DNA from: an uncultured Collinsella sp.
Lineage (GTDB): Bacteria; Actinomycetota; Coriobacteriia; Coriobacteriales; Coriobacteriaceae
DNA: 17,322 nt
Assembly (NCBI GenBank): GCA_958433005.1
Contig: CAUAWV010000043.1
Coordinates: 1-17,322, forward strand
Direction: 5' to 3'
Below, in pieces: positions 1 to 7,346 of the stretch (position 1 is the stretch's first letter; every line of letters starts with the position of its first letter). The notes below the pieces were generated by a model, which worked only from the letters and a program-made list of their open reading frames with translations, was not told the origin of the DNA and searched no databases. Made by a program: the position numbers and the translations under genes.

Positions 1-121
1 CCTCCCTGCCGTCACTTTGTTCGAGTCGTGGTTGTTCCTCGCCGCTTCCGCGGCTCGAGGTCCCCGTTCTCCTCGGCGGGGTTGTCTAAGGTTGTCGCTG
101 AAGCTCTGCCTTTTGTTGCGG
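1..121. other. Edge intergenic region with two hairpins
   Basis: No gene is seen here. Downstream of the metallophosphoesterase stop are two GC-rich inverted repeats, at 62-81 (CCCCG/CGGGG arms) and 37-60 (CCTCGCCGC/GCGGCTCGAGG arms). Neither is followed by a convincing T-run on the minus strand, so a terminator is possible but weak. At the very edge the minus strand reads GGCAGGGAGG (positions 10 to 1), which could be the ribosome binding site of a further minus-strand gene outside the window. Confidence 0.3.
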
Positions 122-589
122 TTACTCCAAGTCAATAAACTTGGTGCTTAGGATCTTGCCGTCTTTAACGAGCATTCTGGCCATGGTGGGGCCTCGGGTG
201 CCTCTGGGATAGCTGGCGCTGCCCGGGTTGAGGACTAGGCAGCGGCCCACTTGGGCTTCTTTGGTTGCGTGGGTGTGGCCGTTGATGGCTACGTCTACGG
301 ATCCCACCGGAAGGTCTTCGCGGTAGTGGGCTACGGCGAATTTGAGGCCTTCGTAGGTAAAGAGCGCAAGACGGTCTACATCGGGGCCGTAGTCGCGGTA
401 GTAATCGTTGTTGCCCAATACGGCCCGCACGGGGGCGATGGTGCATAGGTGCTCGTAGTCCATCTCTGACGTAAGGTCGCCGGCGTGGATGATCAGGTCT
501 GCGCCCTCAAGCTCATCCAAGAGCGCAGGCGATAAATAGCCGTGGGTGTCCGAGATGATGTCGATGCGCTTGGCGCTTGCGCTGTTCAT
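122..589 (-). CDS. YfcE/MJ0936-family metallophosphoesterase
   Basis: A 155-residue protein, the usual length for the YfcE/MJ0936 group of cytoplasmic metal-dependent phosphodiesterases. All calcineurin-like metal-binding blocks are visible in order: D14-T-H16 near the N terminus, G37-D38, G59-N-N-D62, H88, and G104-H-T-H107. The catalytic centre therefore looks intact, and a binuclear metal site hydrolysing phosphodiesters is expected from the family. The natural substrate cannot be read from the sequence. The ATG at 589 is preceded by GGAAGG at suitable spacing. The gene lies only about 40 bp past the terminator of LytTR regulator 1, so it depends on read-through or on a promoter squeezed into or upstream of that hairpin. 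No signal peptide or membrane segment is seen. Confidence 0.9.
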   Translation of the reverse strand: MNSASAKRIDIISDTHGYLSPALLDELEGADLIIHAGDLTSEMDYEHLCTIAPVRAVLGNNDYYRDYGPDVDRLALFTYEGLKFAVAHYREDLPVGSVDVAINGHTHATKEAQVGRCLVLNPGSASYPRGTRGPTMARMLVKDGKILSTKFIDLE

Positions 590-628
590 GGGATCCCTTC
601 CGCAAAAAACGATTCGGCAGATACATAC

Positions 629-679
629 AAAAAAGGCCCCACGGCCCCGCAGACGATGGGTCTACAGGGCTGCGGGGCC
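629..679 (-). terminator. Rho-independent terminator of the GT-HK1-RR1 operon
   Basis: A perfect 9-bp stem (643-651 with 671-679) is extended by further G/C pairing. On the minus strand it is followed by GGGGCC and six T residues (complement of 629-634). It lies 7 bp after the stop of regulator 1. The metallophosphoesterase start codon follows about 40 bp later. Confidence 0.85.
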
Positions 680-685
680 AGTGTG

Positions 686-1402
686 CTAGAGACTCAGAGC
701 CTTCTTGAGCGGCACGACGCGGCGGCGCGAAACCGGCACGCGTTCGTCGACGCCCGTAATGCCCAGCTGGATGGCGCCCGAGGGCACCGTCTCAACGTCC
801 GTGACGCACGCTAGGTTGACGATATAGCGGCGGTGAACACGGAAGAAGCCAAAGTCGCAGAGCTTGGCCTCAAACTGCGCCAGCGAGGTCGTCGACAAAA
901 AGCGATCATCGACGGTATAGATGCAGGAGTAATCGTCCTTTGCCATGATAAAGCGGATGTCATCCACGGGAATGAGCACCTTGCGGCCGCCCTTTTCCAC
1001 CGGGATACGCTCGATGGTCACTTTGCTGTCCGTAACCGGCTTGGCGCGTTGCATGACCTTCTCGATCGCGCGATCCAGGCGTGCCTCCTCAACCGGTTTC
1101 ATTAGGTAATCGACAGCATCTACGTCGAACGCCTCGACGGCATGATCGCTATACGCGGTCACAAACACAATCGCCGGCGGATTTTTGAGCTTATGCAGCG
1201 CCTCGGCAAGTTGCAGGCCCGAGGCACCGGGCATCGAGATATCGAGAAACACGACATCCACGCGACTTTCCATAAGCATCTCGATGGCGGAGCGGACGCT
1301 CGACGCCTCCGTGATCGTGCCGATCTTGCCCGTTTGCTCGAGCAGGAAGCGAAGCTCCGAGCGAGCCGGCGCCTCATCATCCACAATCATCGCACGCAGC
1401 AT
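686..1402 (-). CDS. LytTR-family response regulator 1
   Basis: A 238-residue response regulator of the LytR/AlgR class. The receiver domain covers about residues 3-118, with acidic pocket D8/D9, phosphoacceptor D54 (in VVFLDISMPG), T82 and K102. A LytTR DNA-binding domain follows at about 133-236, with the typical FFRVHRRYIVNL and VPVSRRR segments. The ATG at 1402 is chosen because AAAGG lies about 10 bp upstream. An in-frame TTG at 1423 would add seven residues but overlaps that ribosome binding site. The gene follows histidine kinase 1 by 72 bp and ends at a strong terminator, so it is the last gene of the glycosyltransferase-kinase-regulator unit. It should be phosphorylated by kinase 1 and bind direct-repeat promoter sites; its targets are unknown. 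Confidence 0.92.
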   Translation of the reverse strand: MLRAMIVDDEAPARSELRFLLEQTGKIGTITEASSVRSAIEMLMESRVDVVFLDISMPGASGLQLAEALHKLKNPPAIVFVTAYSDHAVEAFDVDAVDYLMKPVEEARLDRAIEKVMQRAKPVTDSKVTIERIPVEKGGRKVLIPVDDIRFIMAKDDYSCIYTVDDRFLSTTSLAQFEAKLCDFGFFRVHRRYIVNLACVTDVETVPSGAIQLGITGVDERVPVSRRRVVPLKKALSL

Positions 1403-1474
1403 AGGGATAAAACCTTTCGTCAACTAACTACGCCGGGCATCCGTCGCATGACGTTGAGCCCGTAGCCTTTTATT

Positions 1475-2818
1475 TTACTCTTGAATGTCAAAGATGCTCT
1501 CTGACAAATCAAGATGAAGGAGCACTTTGGTGCCCTTGCCCGGCGCCGATTCGACACGCGTATAGGAGTGCGGCCCATAAAAGCGATGGATGCGCTCCGA
1601 AATATTGTGCATGGCCACACCGGCGCCGCCACCCTGGGGAGAGCTGGCGTCGGGACGGGCAGAGCGCTCGTCAAACAGTCTGGCGGCGGTACCCTCATCC
1701 ATGCCCACGCCATTATCGGCCACGGCAATCAAGATTGCATCCTCGCCGTCTTGGTGAACGGTCACGTCGATCCTCAGGGCGTCGTCATCGCCCATACCAT
1801 GACGTACGGCGTTCTCGACAATCGGCTGGATCACGAACGCCGGCACCAGCGTATCTTCCACGTCCTCGGACACATCGAACGTCGCAAGCACGCGGTCCTC
1901 GCCAAAGCGGGCCTTCTCAAAGGTAAGGTAGCGCTTGGTCTGTGCGACCTCGCGCGAGACCGGAATAAGCGATCCCGAGTTGTCGAGCGTGGCACGATAG
2001 AACGATGAGAACTCACGAAGCAGTTCGCGGGCCCGCAGCGGGTCGGTGCGCGTAAACGATGCAATGGTGTTCAGCGTGTTGAACAGGAAGTGCGGGTTAA
2101 TCTGCGCCTGCAGCGCACGCACCTCGGCGCGCGCCGTGAGCTCCTTTTGCACCTCGAGCTCGTGGATGGCGAGCTGCGTGGACAAGATCTCGGCAAAGCC
2201 CGAGGCAAGCGCGTACTGGGTACGGTCGACGGCGCGCGGGGTCTTGTAGTAGAACTTGAGCGTACCGACGGTACGATCGCCCACCTTGATGGGGGCGATA
2301 ATGCCGGCGGGGACTTGGTTGTGCGAGCCGTCCGAGCCCACGACATCCACCATACGGTTGAACGACTGCACGATGCCATGTTCGATAACGTAGCGTGTGG
2401 CAAGCGTGTGGATGGGAGTATCGGGCAGCAGTTTTTCCTCAAACTCGCCCGCGCAGGCAAGCACGTTGTCCTCGTCGGTGATGGCCACCGTCATGGCGCG
2501 CGTCTCGGGCAAAATGCGCCGGCACACCAAACGCGCCGACTCCTGCGTCAGACCGCCCTTAATGTCCTCGAGCATGGCCGAGGCCACCGAGAGCGTCTCC
2601 TCGGTGTACTGGGAGCGCACCGAATCGGGATTGAGCGTCAAAAAGATAAAGATGCACAGAAAGATGCACAGCAGCGCGCAGGCAATCACCGTGGCGATCG
2701 GCTCGATACCGGTCACCAAGGCGAAAATAAAGTACACCAGCACGCAAATGGCGCAGGCGACGGCAATGATGCGAAAGATTGATATTGAACTATCGCGCTG
2801 GGCGCGGCGGTCGATCAT
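1475..2818 (-). CDS. LytS-type sensor histidine kinase 1 (2TM-GAF-like)
   Basis: A 447-residue membrane histidine kinase. Two hydrophobic helices (about 13-35 and 41-62) are followed by a GAF-like region (about 75-215), a linker helix, and the His_kinase core with phosphoacceptor H243 in INPHFLFNTLN. The ATPase domain shows N336 (QPIVENAVRHG), DNGVGM at 368-373 and a glycine-rich GGGAGVAMHNI segment near 397. The five-helix LytS sensor is absent, so the signal is probably sensed by the cytoplasmic GAF-like domain or the short membrane hairpin. The ATG overlaps the stop of the upstream glycosyltransferase in an ATGA arrangement, so translation of the two is likely coupled. The response regulator lies 72 bp downstream. 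It is a paralogue of the kinase at 7347-8738. The ligand is not identifiable. Confidence 0.92.
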   Translation of the reverse strand: MIDRRAQRDSSISIFRIIAVACAICVLVYFIFALVTGIEPIATVIACALLCIFLCIFIFLTLNPDSVRSQYTEETLSVASAMLEDIKGGLTQESARLVCRRILPETRAMTVAITDEDNVLACAGEFEEKLLPDTPIHTLATRYVIEHGIVQSFNRMVDVVGSDGSHNQVPAGIIAPIKVGDRTVGTLKFYYKTPRAVDRTQYALASGFAEILSTQLAIHELEVQKELTARAEVRALQAQINPHFLFNTLNTIASFTRTDPLRARELLREFSSFYRATLDNSGSLIPVSREVAQTKRYLTFEKARFGEDRVLATFDVSEDVEDTLVPAFVIQPIVENAVRHGMGDDDALRIDVTVHQDGEDAILIAVADNGVGMDEGTAARLFDERSARPDASSPQGGGAGVAMHNISERIHRFYGPHSYTRVESAPGKGTKVLLHLDLSESIFDIQE

Positions 2819-4002
2819 TCGGCCCCCTCCAGAATACTGATCAGTTGTGCGTCACGCCAAAGCCCGTCCATAATCTTGGGCCAAAAGCTCTGGAAACGCA
2901 GATAGCTTGCAGCGTTTTGGCGCGCATAGGCCTTTGCCTCGTCGATACCATGGCGCCAGATGCGCAGGTAGCCCTCATGCTCGCGGGTAAACACGCTGCG
3001 GACCATAGCGGTCTTGCGCACGCGGTCGTCGAGCTCGCGCGAAATCCACGGGCCCGGGTAGGGCATGAGCGATGCCGCCGTAACGGGGATGAGCTCCTTT
3101 TGATGCGCGGCGAACGTCAACTTGGCCCGTTCGTAGTACCAACGGTATACATCCTGCATAAAGCGCGGTGAGCGCTTTTCGGACTCCGGAGGCAGATGGC
3201 GCACGGTCCACTCGTTATCAAACCACACGTCGTAGCCAAACATACGCATGTTAAAGAGGTAATCCAAGTCCTCGCCGCGGGTGATAAACGGGTCAAAGGC
3301 CACACGCGTAAAGGCGCGGGCGTGCAGGGCCATCAGGCCGCCGCACACGTAGTTGGAGCGCGAGATGCGGGTGCCCGAGAGCGCCTTTTTCATCCAACGG
3401 TTGAACTCGATGCGCTTGGTCCACCAACGATGGCAGATGCCCGCCTTGTCCGTGGGAGCCAGCGGCGAGCCGTCGCGATCGTAGAAATAGCCGCTCTTGA
3501 CCAAGATCGGCAGGCCCTGGCGCGTCTGCTGACCCAGCGCGTAGGTCGCGCGCTTCATAAAGTCGGCATCGATGACAGTCTCATCGTCATCCAAAAAGAT
3601 AACCGCGTCATGCCCCAGCACAGCGGCACAGGCTAGCCCCATGTTGCGGATGGCACCGTAGCCTCGCAGGCTCACGCACTCGCCCGAACCCTTGGGCGCG
3701 ATCTGAGCAACCCGGTCTGCGATGCGCGAGGCCTGGGTGTTGGTGACAACGGTGACCTTGAGCGTGGGATGCGCGTCGACAATCTCGTGCACGCGCAGCG
3801 ACACATCGGCTGTGGCAGAAACAGGACAGACCACCAAAAGGATGATGCGCGGGATGTCGCACACCTGCTCAAGCGAGGCCAGGCAGCGGTCGAGTTCGGG
3901 ATTGTCGGCGTTGAGTCGCGTCGAATGGTCATAGGTGCCAGGGGCGTTTGCGCAAGCGTCATCGCCCGCCCAATACGTTGGAATCACGACCGTGGCGTTC
4001 AT
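2815..4002 (-). CDS. Family 2 glycosyltransferase
   Basis: A 395-residue GT-A fold glycosyltransferase of the GT2 superfamily. It opens with MNATVVIPTYWAG, has the metal/nucleotide-sugar DxD motif at 138-140 (FLDDDETV), and an acceptor-side segment with GED at 243-245. No long hydrophobic helices are seen, so it is probably cytoplasmic or peripheral. Donor and acceptor cannot be assigned. The ATG at 4002 has GGGAGGG about 6 bp upstream. Its last codon overlaps the start of histidine kinase 1 (ATGA), an unusual coupling of an envelope-sugar enzyme to a two-component system. It starts about 20 bp after a strong terminator hairpin, so its expression may depend on read-through or attenuation there. 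Confidence 0.85.
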   Translation of the reverse strand: MNATVVIPTYWAGDDACANAPGTYDHSTRLNADNPELDRCLASLEQVCDIPRIILLVVCPVSATADVSLRVHEIVDAHPTLKVTVVTNTQASRIADRVAQIAPKGSGECVSLRGYGAIRNMGLACAAVLGHDAVIFLDDDETVIDADFMKRATYALGQQTRQGLPILVKSGYFYDRDGSPLAPTDKAGICHRWWTKRIEFNRWMKKALSGTRISRSNYVCGGLMALHARAFTRVAFDPFITRGEDLDYLFNMRMFGYDVWFDNEWTVRHLPPESEKRSPRFMQDVYRWYYERAKLTFAAHQKELIPVTAASLMPYPGPWISRELDDRVRKTAMVRSVFTREHEGYLRIWRHGIDEAKAYARQNAASYLRFQSFWPKIMDGLWRDAQLISILEGAE

Positions 4003-4020
4003 GCCTTACCCTCCCTGCAA

Positions 4021-4059
4021 CACAAAAACGGGACGCCGCCAAACACAGGCGACGCCCCG
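4021..4059 (-). terminator. Strong terminator between MFS gene and glycosyltransferase
   Basis: On the minus strand a 12-bp stem (4048-4059 with 4029-4040, containing two G-T pairs) and a 7-nt loop are followed by five T residues (complement of 4024-4028). It lies about 115 bp after the MFS stop and only about 20 bp before the glycosyltransferase start. It can serve as the MFS terminator or as an attenuator for the next operon. Confidence 0.8.
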
Positions 4060-4075
4060 CGACCTAGCTGATTCC

Positions 4076-4081
4076 ATCATA
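4076..4081 (-). promoter_or_regulatory. Possible -10 box (TATGAT) upstream of the terminator
   Basis: The minus strand reads TATGAT, one base from the -10 consensus, just before the terminator hairpin. No -35 box is seen at 16-18 bp; the best candidate, TTGCGA, is 21 bp away. If used, transcripts would start almost at the hairpin, giving a short attenuator-like leader for the glycosyltransferase operon. This is weak evidence. Confidence 0.2.
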
Positions 4082-4173
4082 CCCACTTGGGCAAATCATT
4101 GCTCGCAAGTCGCAATGTTTATTGCGGATAACCCCAAAAGAGTACCGTGGACAGGCACAATAGCCGCTCGCTC

Positions 4174-5433
4174 CTATGCGGCATGCTCTGCCGCCCGAGT
4201 CATGCGGGACAGGCGGACCAGTAGCATAAAGCCAACGACCAGCAGCACGCCAATGGAAAGGACGCCCAGCGACGGGTTGCCGGTCAGCGAGGTGACGACC
4301 GACACCAGGAAGGTGCCCATAACGCTTGCATAACGACCAAAGATGTCAAAGAAGCCGTAGTACTCGTTGGACTTTTCCTTGGGGATAATGCGGCCAAAGT
4401 AGCTACGGCTGAGCGCCTGCACACCGCCCTGGAACAGGCCGACCATAATGGCAAGCACCCAAAACTCAAAGGCAGTCTTGAGGAAGAACGCGGCAAAGAG
4501 CACGATGCCCATGTAGGCGGCGACTGCCACCAAGATCATATTGAGCGTGCCCACGCGGCCGGCGAGCTTACCGTAGATGATGGCGGACGGGAAGGCCACA
4601 AACTGCGTAACGAGCAGAGCCAGCACCAGTTGGGTCGAGTCGATGCCCAGAGCCGATCCGTAGCTGGTTGCCATGGAAATAACCGTGTGCACACCGTCGA
4701 TGTAGAAGAAGAACGCGATCATGTAGACCAGCACGGTCTTATTGTGGGCGATCTCACGCATGGTGTGTCCGACCTCGGAGAACACACCGCCCACGATGTG
4801 GCCAATAGTATCCTCGGGACCGCGCTCGCGACCGTACTTTTGCTTATAGGCGCGAATGAGCGGCAGGGTAAAGATGAGCCACCAGGCACCAGTGATGATA
4901 AACGACAGACGCGTTGCCAGCATGGTGGGGATGCCAAGAGCGGGGCCACCCATGATGAGCGCCAGGCAGATGACGAACGGCACGGTGGAACCGATGTAGC
5001 CCCAGGCATAACCCGAGCTGGACACGGCGTCCATGCGCTCGTCGGTGGTAATGTCAGGCAGCATGGCGTCGTAGAACGTCATAGAAGAGTTAAGGCCGAT
5101 GGTGCACAGCACGTACACGGTCAAAAATGCCATGGCGGACATTGGGATAGCCTGCGCCAGGCAAAGCACCAGGCCCGTGAGGAAGAAGCCCAAGAAGAAC
5201 TTGATCTTGTTGCCGGCGTAGTCGGCAAGTGCGCCCAGAATGGGCATGAGCATGGCGATGACCAGCGAGGCGATCGTCTGCGCATTGCCCCAAGCGACCA
5301 CCAGGTCGGCCGAGGAAGCGCCGGTATTGATGGCGTTAAAGTAAATGGGCACCACCGAGGTATTGAGCAGCACGAGGGCCGAATTGCCCACATCGTACAT
5401 AACCCAGTTACGCTCGAGCTTGGTGTATTTCAT
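4174..5433 (-). CDS. UMF1-type MFS transporter (Atg22-like)
   Basis: A 419-residue polytopic membrane protein with about 12 hydrophobic segments. The N terminus, ERNWVMYDVGNSA (residues 7-19), is characteristic of the UMF1/Atg22-like branch of the major facilitator superfamily. The substrate of bacterial members is not firmly known, and an efflux or amino-acid release role by analogy with fungal Atg22 is only a suggestion. The ATG at 5433 has GAAGGG about 9 bp upstream. It follows the phospholipase C-like gene by 101 bp with no terminator seen between them, so cotranscription is possible. Downstream are a 115-bp spacer and a strong terminator. Confidence 0.87.
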   Translation of the reverse strand: MKYTKLERNWVMYDVGNSALVLLNTSVVPIYFNAINTGASSADLVVAWGNAQTIASLVIAMLMPILGALADYAGNKIKFFLGFFLTGLVLCLAQAIPMSAMAFLTVYVLCTIGLNSSMTFYDAMLPDITTDERMDAVSSSGYAWGYIGSTVPFVICLALIMGGPALGIPTMLATRLSFIITGAWWLIFTLPLIRAYKQKYGRERGPEDTIGHIVGGVFSEVGHTMREIAHNKTVLVYMIAFFFYIDGVHTVISMATSYGSALGIDSTQLVLALLVTQFVAFPSAIIYGKLAGRVGTLNMILVAVAAYMGIVLFAAFFLKTAFEFWVLAIMVGLFQGGVQALSRSYFGRIIPKEKSNEYYGFFDIFGRYASVMGTFLVSVVTSLTGNPSLGVLSIGVLLVVGFMLLVRLSRMTRAAEHAA

Positions 5434-5534
5434 GGACAGGGACCCTTCGTATTTGCCCGATATGCAGTTAGTTCATCGTACCCCAATTGTCCAGAAGCAC
5501 CGGTAAGGATTCGGCAAAGGGGCACGCATGAGCC

Positions 5535-6479
5535 CTATTCCTCGCGGTCGAACTCCTCATCGGCATTGAGCACGCGACCGCTGTAATTGACATGGTTGGT
5601 CACGGCTTCCATATCGCCGGTCTCGATAAAGCGGGCAACCGTGCACTCGTAATCGAGCAGCGCGCGGTCAAAGACCTCGGGGAAGCTCTCGGTCGAGACT
5701 TCATCTGTAAAGGGGTTCTTCCATGCCAAGTGGCCCAGGTTGCCGGTACGCTCGGGCAGCTCGGTCGTCACGCGGTGCGCAAGGCCGTCGAGCAGCGAGT
5801 AGTCGTGCACCAAGCCCTCAACCAGCGAGATCGCGCGCGTCTTTGCGGAGCCGGCCGGCTCAATCGCGCGGTAAAGTCGCTGCATATTGGCAACGGCAGC
5901 ACCGTACTCCCCCGCCGGAATGTCAATGCCGTACACGCGTCCGGCAACATAGCTCATCAGCACGCCGGCCACGCGATTGATGCGATCGGTGGTGACGATC
6001 TCGCCCGCCGGCGGGTAATCGTCAACCGTAGCGCCATCGCGTTTAAGCTGCAGCATCAGTACATCCAGGTCGCTCTCGATCACGGCATGGACCTGACTGC
6101 TCGAATCCTCAAGCTCTGAATCGGACTCCACGATGCCAAACTGTTGCTCATAGACAAAGGGGTGAGCGTTGCGGTCGAGCACGTAATGAGACAGCAGGCC
6201 CAGCGCAAAGGCACGACCCAAGCTGGCGTCGCGCGGCAGCAGATGCGACACGCCATCGCGCAGGCACGCGAACTGGCGAGACATGCGCGACCGATGCATG
6301 ACCTGCGCCAGCAGCGTGCAGTCGGAAACACGCGGTGTCAGAATGTGAAAGAAAAACGGGTCGGGGCCTTGGTTGCCCAAGATAAAGGCAATGCGCTCTT
6401 CATCGGACGTGATGACGCCCTGCGGAAGACGGTCGATGCTTTCCTCGCCAAACAGATGATGGGTGATAAGCGCGGGCAT
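5535..6479 (-). CDS. Zinc-dependent phospholipase C-like protein
   Basis: A 314-residue protein resembling the bacterial zinc-dependent phospholipase C/S1-P1 nuclease-like group (Pfam PF00882 type). Candidate metal ligands follow the family order: H7/H8 at the N terminus, D40 in NQGPDPFFFH, then H98-x(3)-D102 and H106 in LLSHYVLDRNAHP, and H131/E135/D137 in QVHAVIESDLD. No signal peptide is visible, so unlike secreted clostridial alpha-toxin this is probably a cytoplasmic enzyme. The phospholipase name is by family only and the substrate is unknown. The ATG at 6479 is preceded by AAAGGA 6 bp upstream. An in-frame GTG at 6509 would add ten residues but lacks such a site. The gene lies 92 bp after LytTR regulator 2. 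Confidence 0.75.
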   Translation of the reverse strand: MPALITHHLFGEESIDRLPQGVITSDEERIAFILGNQGPDPFFFHILTPRVSDCTLLAQVMHRSRMSRQFACLRDGVSHLLPRDASLGRAFALGLLSHYVLDRNAHPFVYEQQFGIVESDSELEDSSSQVHAVIESDLDVLMLQLKRDGATVDDYPPAGEIVTTDRINRVAGVLMSYVAGRVYGIDIPAGEYGAAVANMQRLYRAIEPAGSAKTRAISLVEGLVHDYSLLDGLAHRVTTELPERTGNLGHLAWKNPFTDEVSTESFPEVFDRALLDYECTVARFIETGDMEAVTNHVNYSGRVLNADEEFDREE

Positions 6480-6511
6480 AATGATCCTTTCGATTTCATT
6501 CGATGCCACCC

Positions 6512-6538
6512 ATTATGCCCACCGCGCGCCCATGCCAA
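6512..6538 (-). promoter_or_regulatory. Possible promoter of the phospholipase C-like gene
   Basis: On the minus strand TTGGCA (complement of 6533-6538) and CATAAT (complement of 6512-6517) are separated by 15 bp, a little shorter than ideal. The pair lies 33-60 bp upstream of the chosen ATG, in the gap after regulator 2. Confidence 0.3.
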
Positions 6539-6571
6539 ACCTGCGATGGTAAACGACGGCACGCAAGCCTC

Positions 6572-7306
6572 TTACGCAAGCCCCAGGTGCGACTTGACCT
6601 CGGCGGCACGACGACGGGACACCGGCACCGTCGAGCTCACGCGGTCGAGCCTGAGCTCCATCAACCCCGTGGAGCCAATCTCAACATTGTGCACGTCTTC
6701 CAAATTGACCAGATAGCTGCGATGAACGCGAATAAAGCCCTCGGAGCCCAAGCGACGTTCGAGCGAAGAGATCGACTCATTGATCAGATATGTTCCCTCG
6801 GCGCAGACGGCGTTGCAAAAATCGGCACGCGCCTCAAAGTAGCAGACATCCGCCACGGGGATGAACACCTTTTTGCCCCCGCGATCCACCGTCAGACGCA
6901 AGGGCTGGCGCGGAGCATGGACGACACGACGAACGCCCAGGGCGGCCTCGATCTTATCGAGCGCCTTTGACAGGCGGGCATCCTCGACCGGCTTGACGAC
7001 GTAATCAATGGCATCGAGGTTATAGGCATCGGCCGCATACTCGGCAAATGCCGTCACAAACACCACGACCGGCGGCGTTTTTAGGTTCTGCAGCGTCTCG
7101 GCAAGCTCGATTCCCGAGCGGCCGGGCATCGTGATATCCAAAAACAGCACGTCGGGCTTGTTCGACAGAATCGACTCCACGGCCTCGGTGACATTGCCCG
7201 CCTCGGCAATCTGTCCCACACGTGCATCCTTTTCCAGCAGATAACGTAGCTCAGCCCTAATAGGAGGCTCGTCATCAACCACCAAGATGTTCCATCCCTC
7301 GGACAT
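6572..7306 (-). CDS. LytTR-family response regulator 2
   Basis: A 244-residue paralogue of the regulator at 686-1402. The receiver domain (about 6-121) has D11/D12, phosphoacceptor D57 (LFLDITMPG), T85 and K105. The LytTR DNA-binding domain (about 138-240) contains FIRVHRSYLVNL and TVPVSRRR. The ATG at 7306 has AGAGG about 10 bp upstream. It follows histidine kinase 2 by 40 bp in the same orientation and should be its partner. The basic recognition segments of the two regulators are similar but not identical, so their binding sites may overlap only in part. The phospholipase-like and MFS genes downstream are in the same orientation with no terminator seen between. Confidence 0.92.
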   Translation of the reverse strand: MSEGWNILVVDDEPPIRAELRYLLEKDARVGQIAEAGNVTEAVESILSNKPDVLFLDITMPGRSGIELAETLQNLKTPPVVVFVTAFAEYAADAYNLDAIDYVVKPVEDARLSKALDKIEAALGVRRVVHAPRQPLRLTVDRGGKKVFIPVADVCYFEARADFCNAVCAEGTYLINESISSLERRLGSEGFIRVHRSYLVNLEDVHNVEIGSTGLMELRLDRVSSTVPVSRRRAAEVKSHLGLA

Positions 7307-7346
7307 ATGCGCTTCCCCTCTTTTTTTCTCTCAATCCAACCGCGCG

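Noticed and set aside
1403..1423. TTG start at 1423 for regulator 1
   Set aside because: The ATG at 1402 has AAAGG at suitable spacing and begins the receiver domain directly, while the TTG extension covers that site.
4630..5586. Plus-strand open frame of 318 codons opposite the MFS gene
   Set aside because: His/Gly/Asp-rich antisense translation with no domain. It overlaps a clear membrane transporter.
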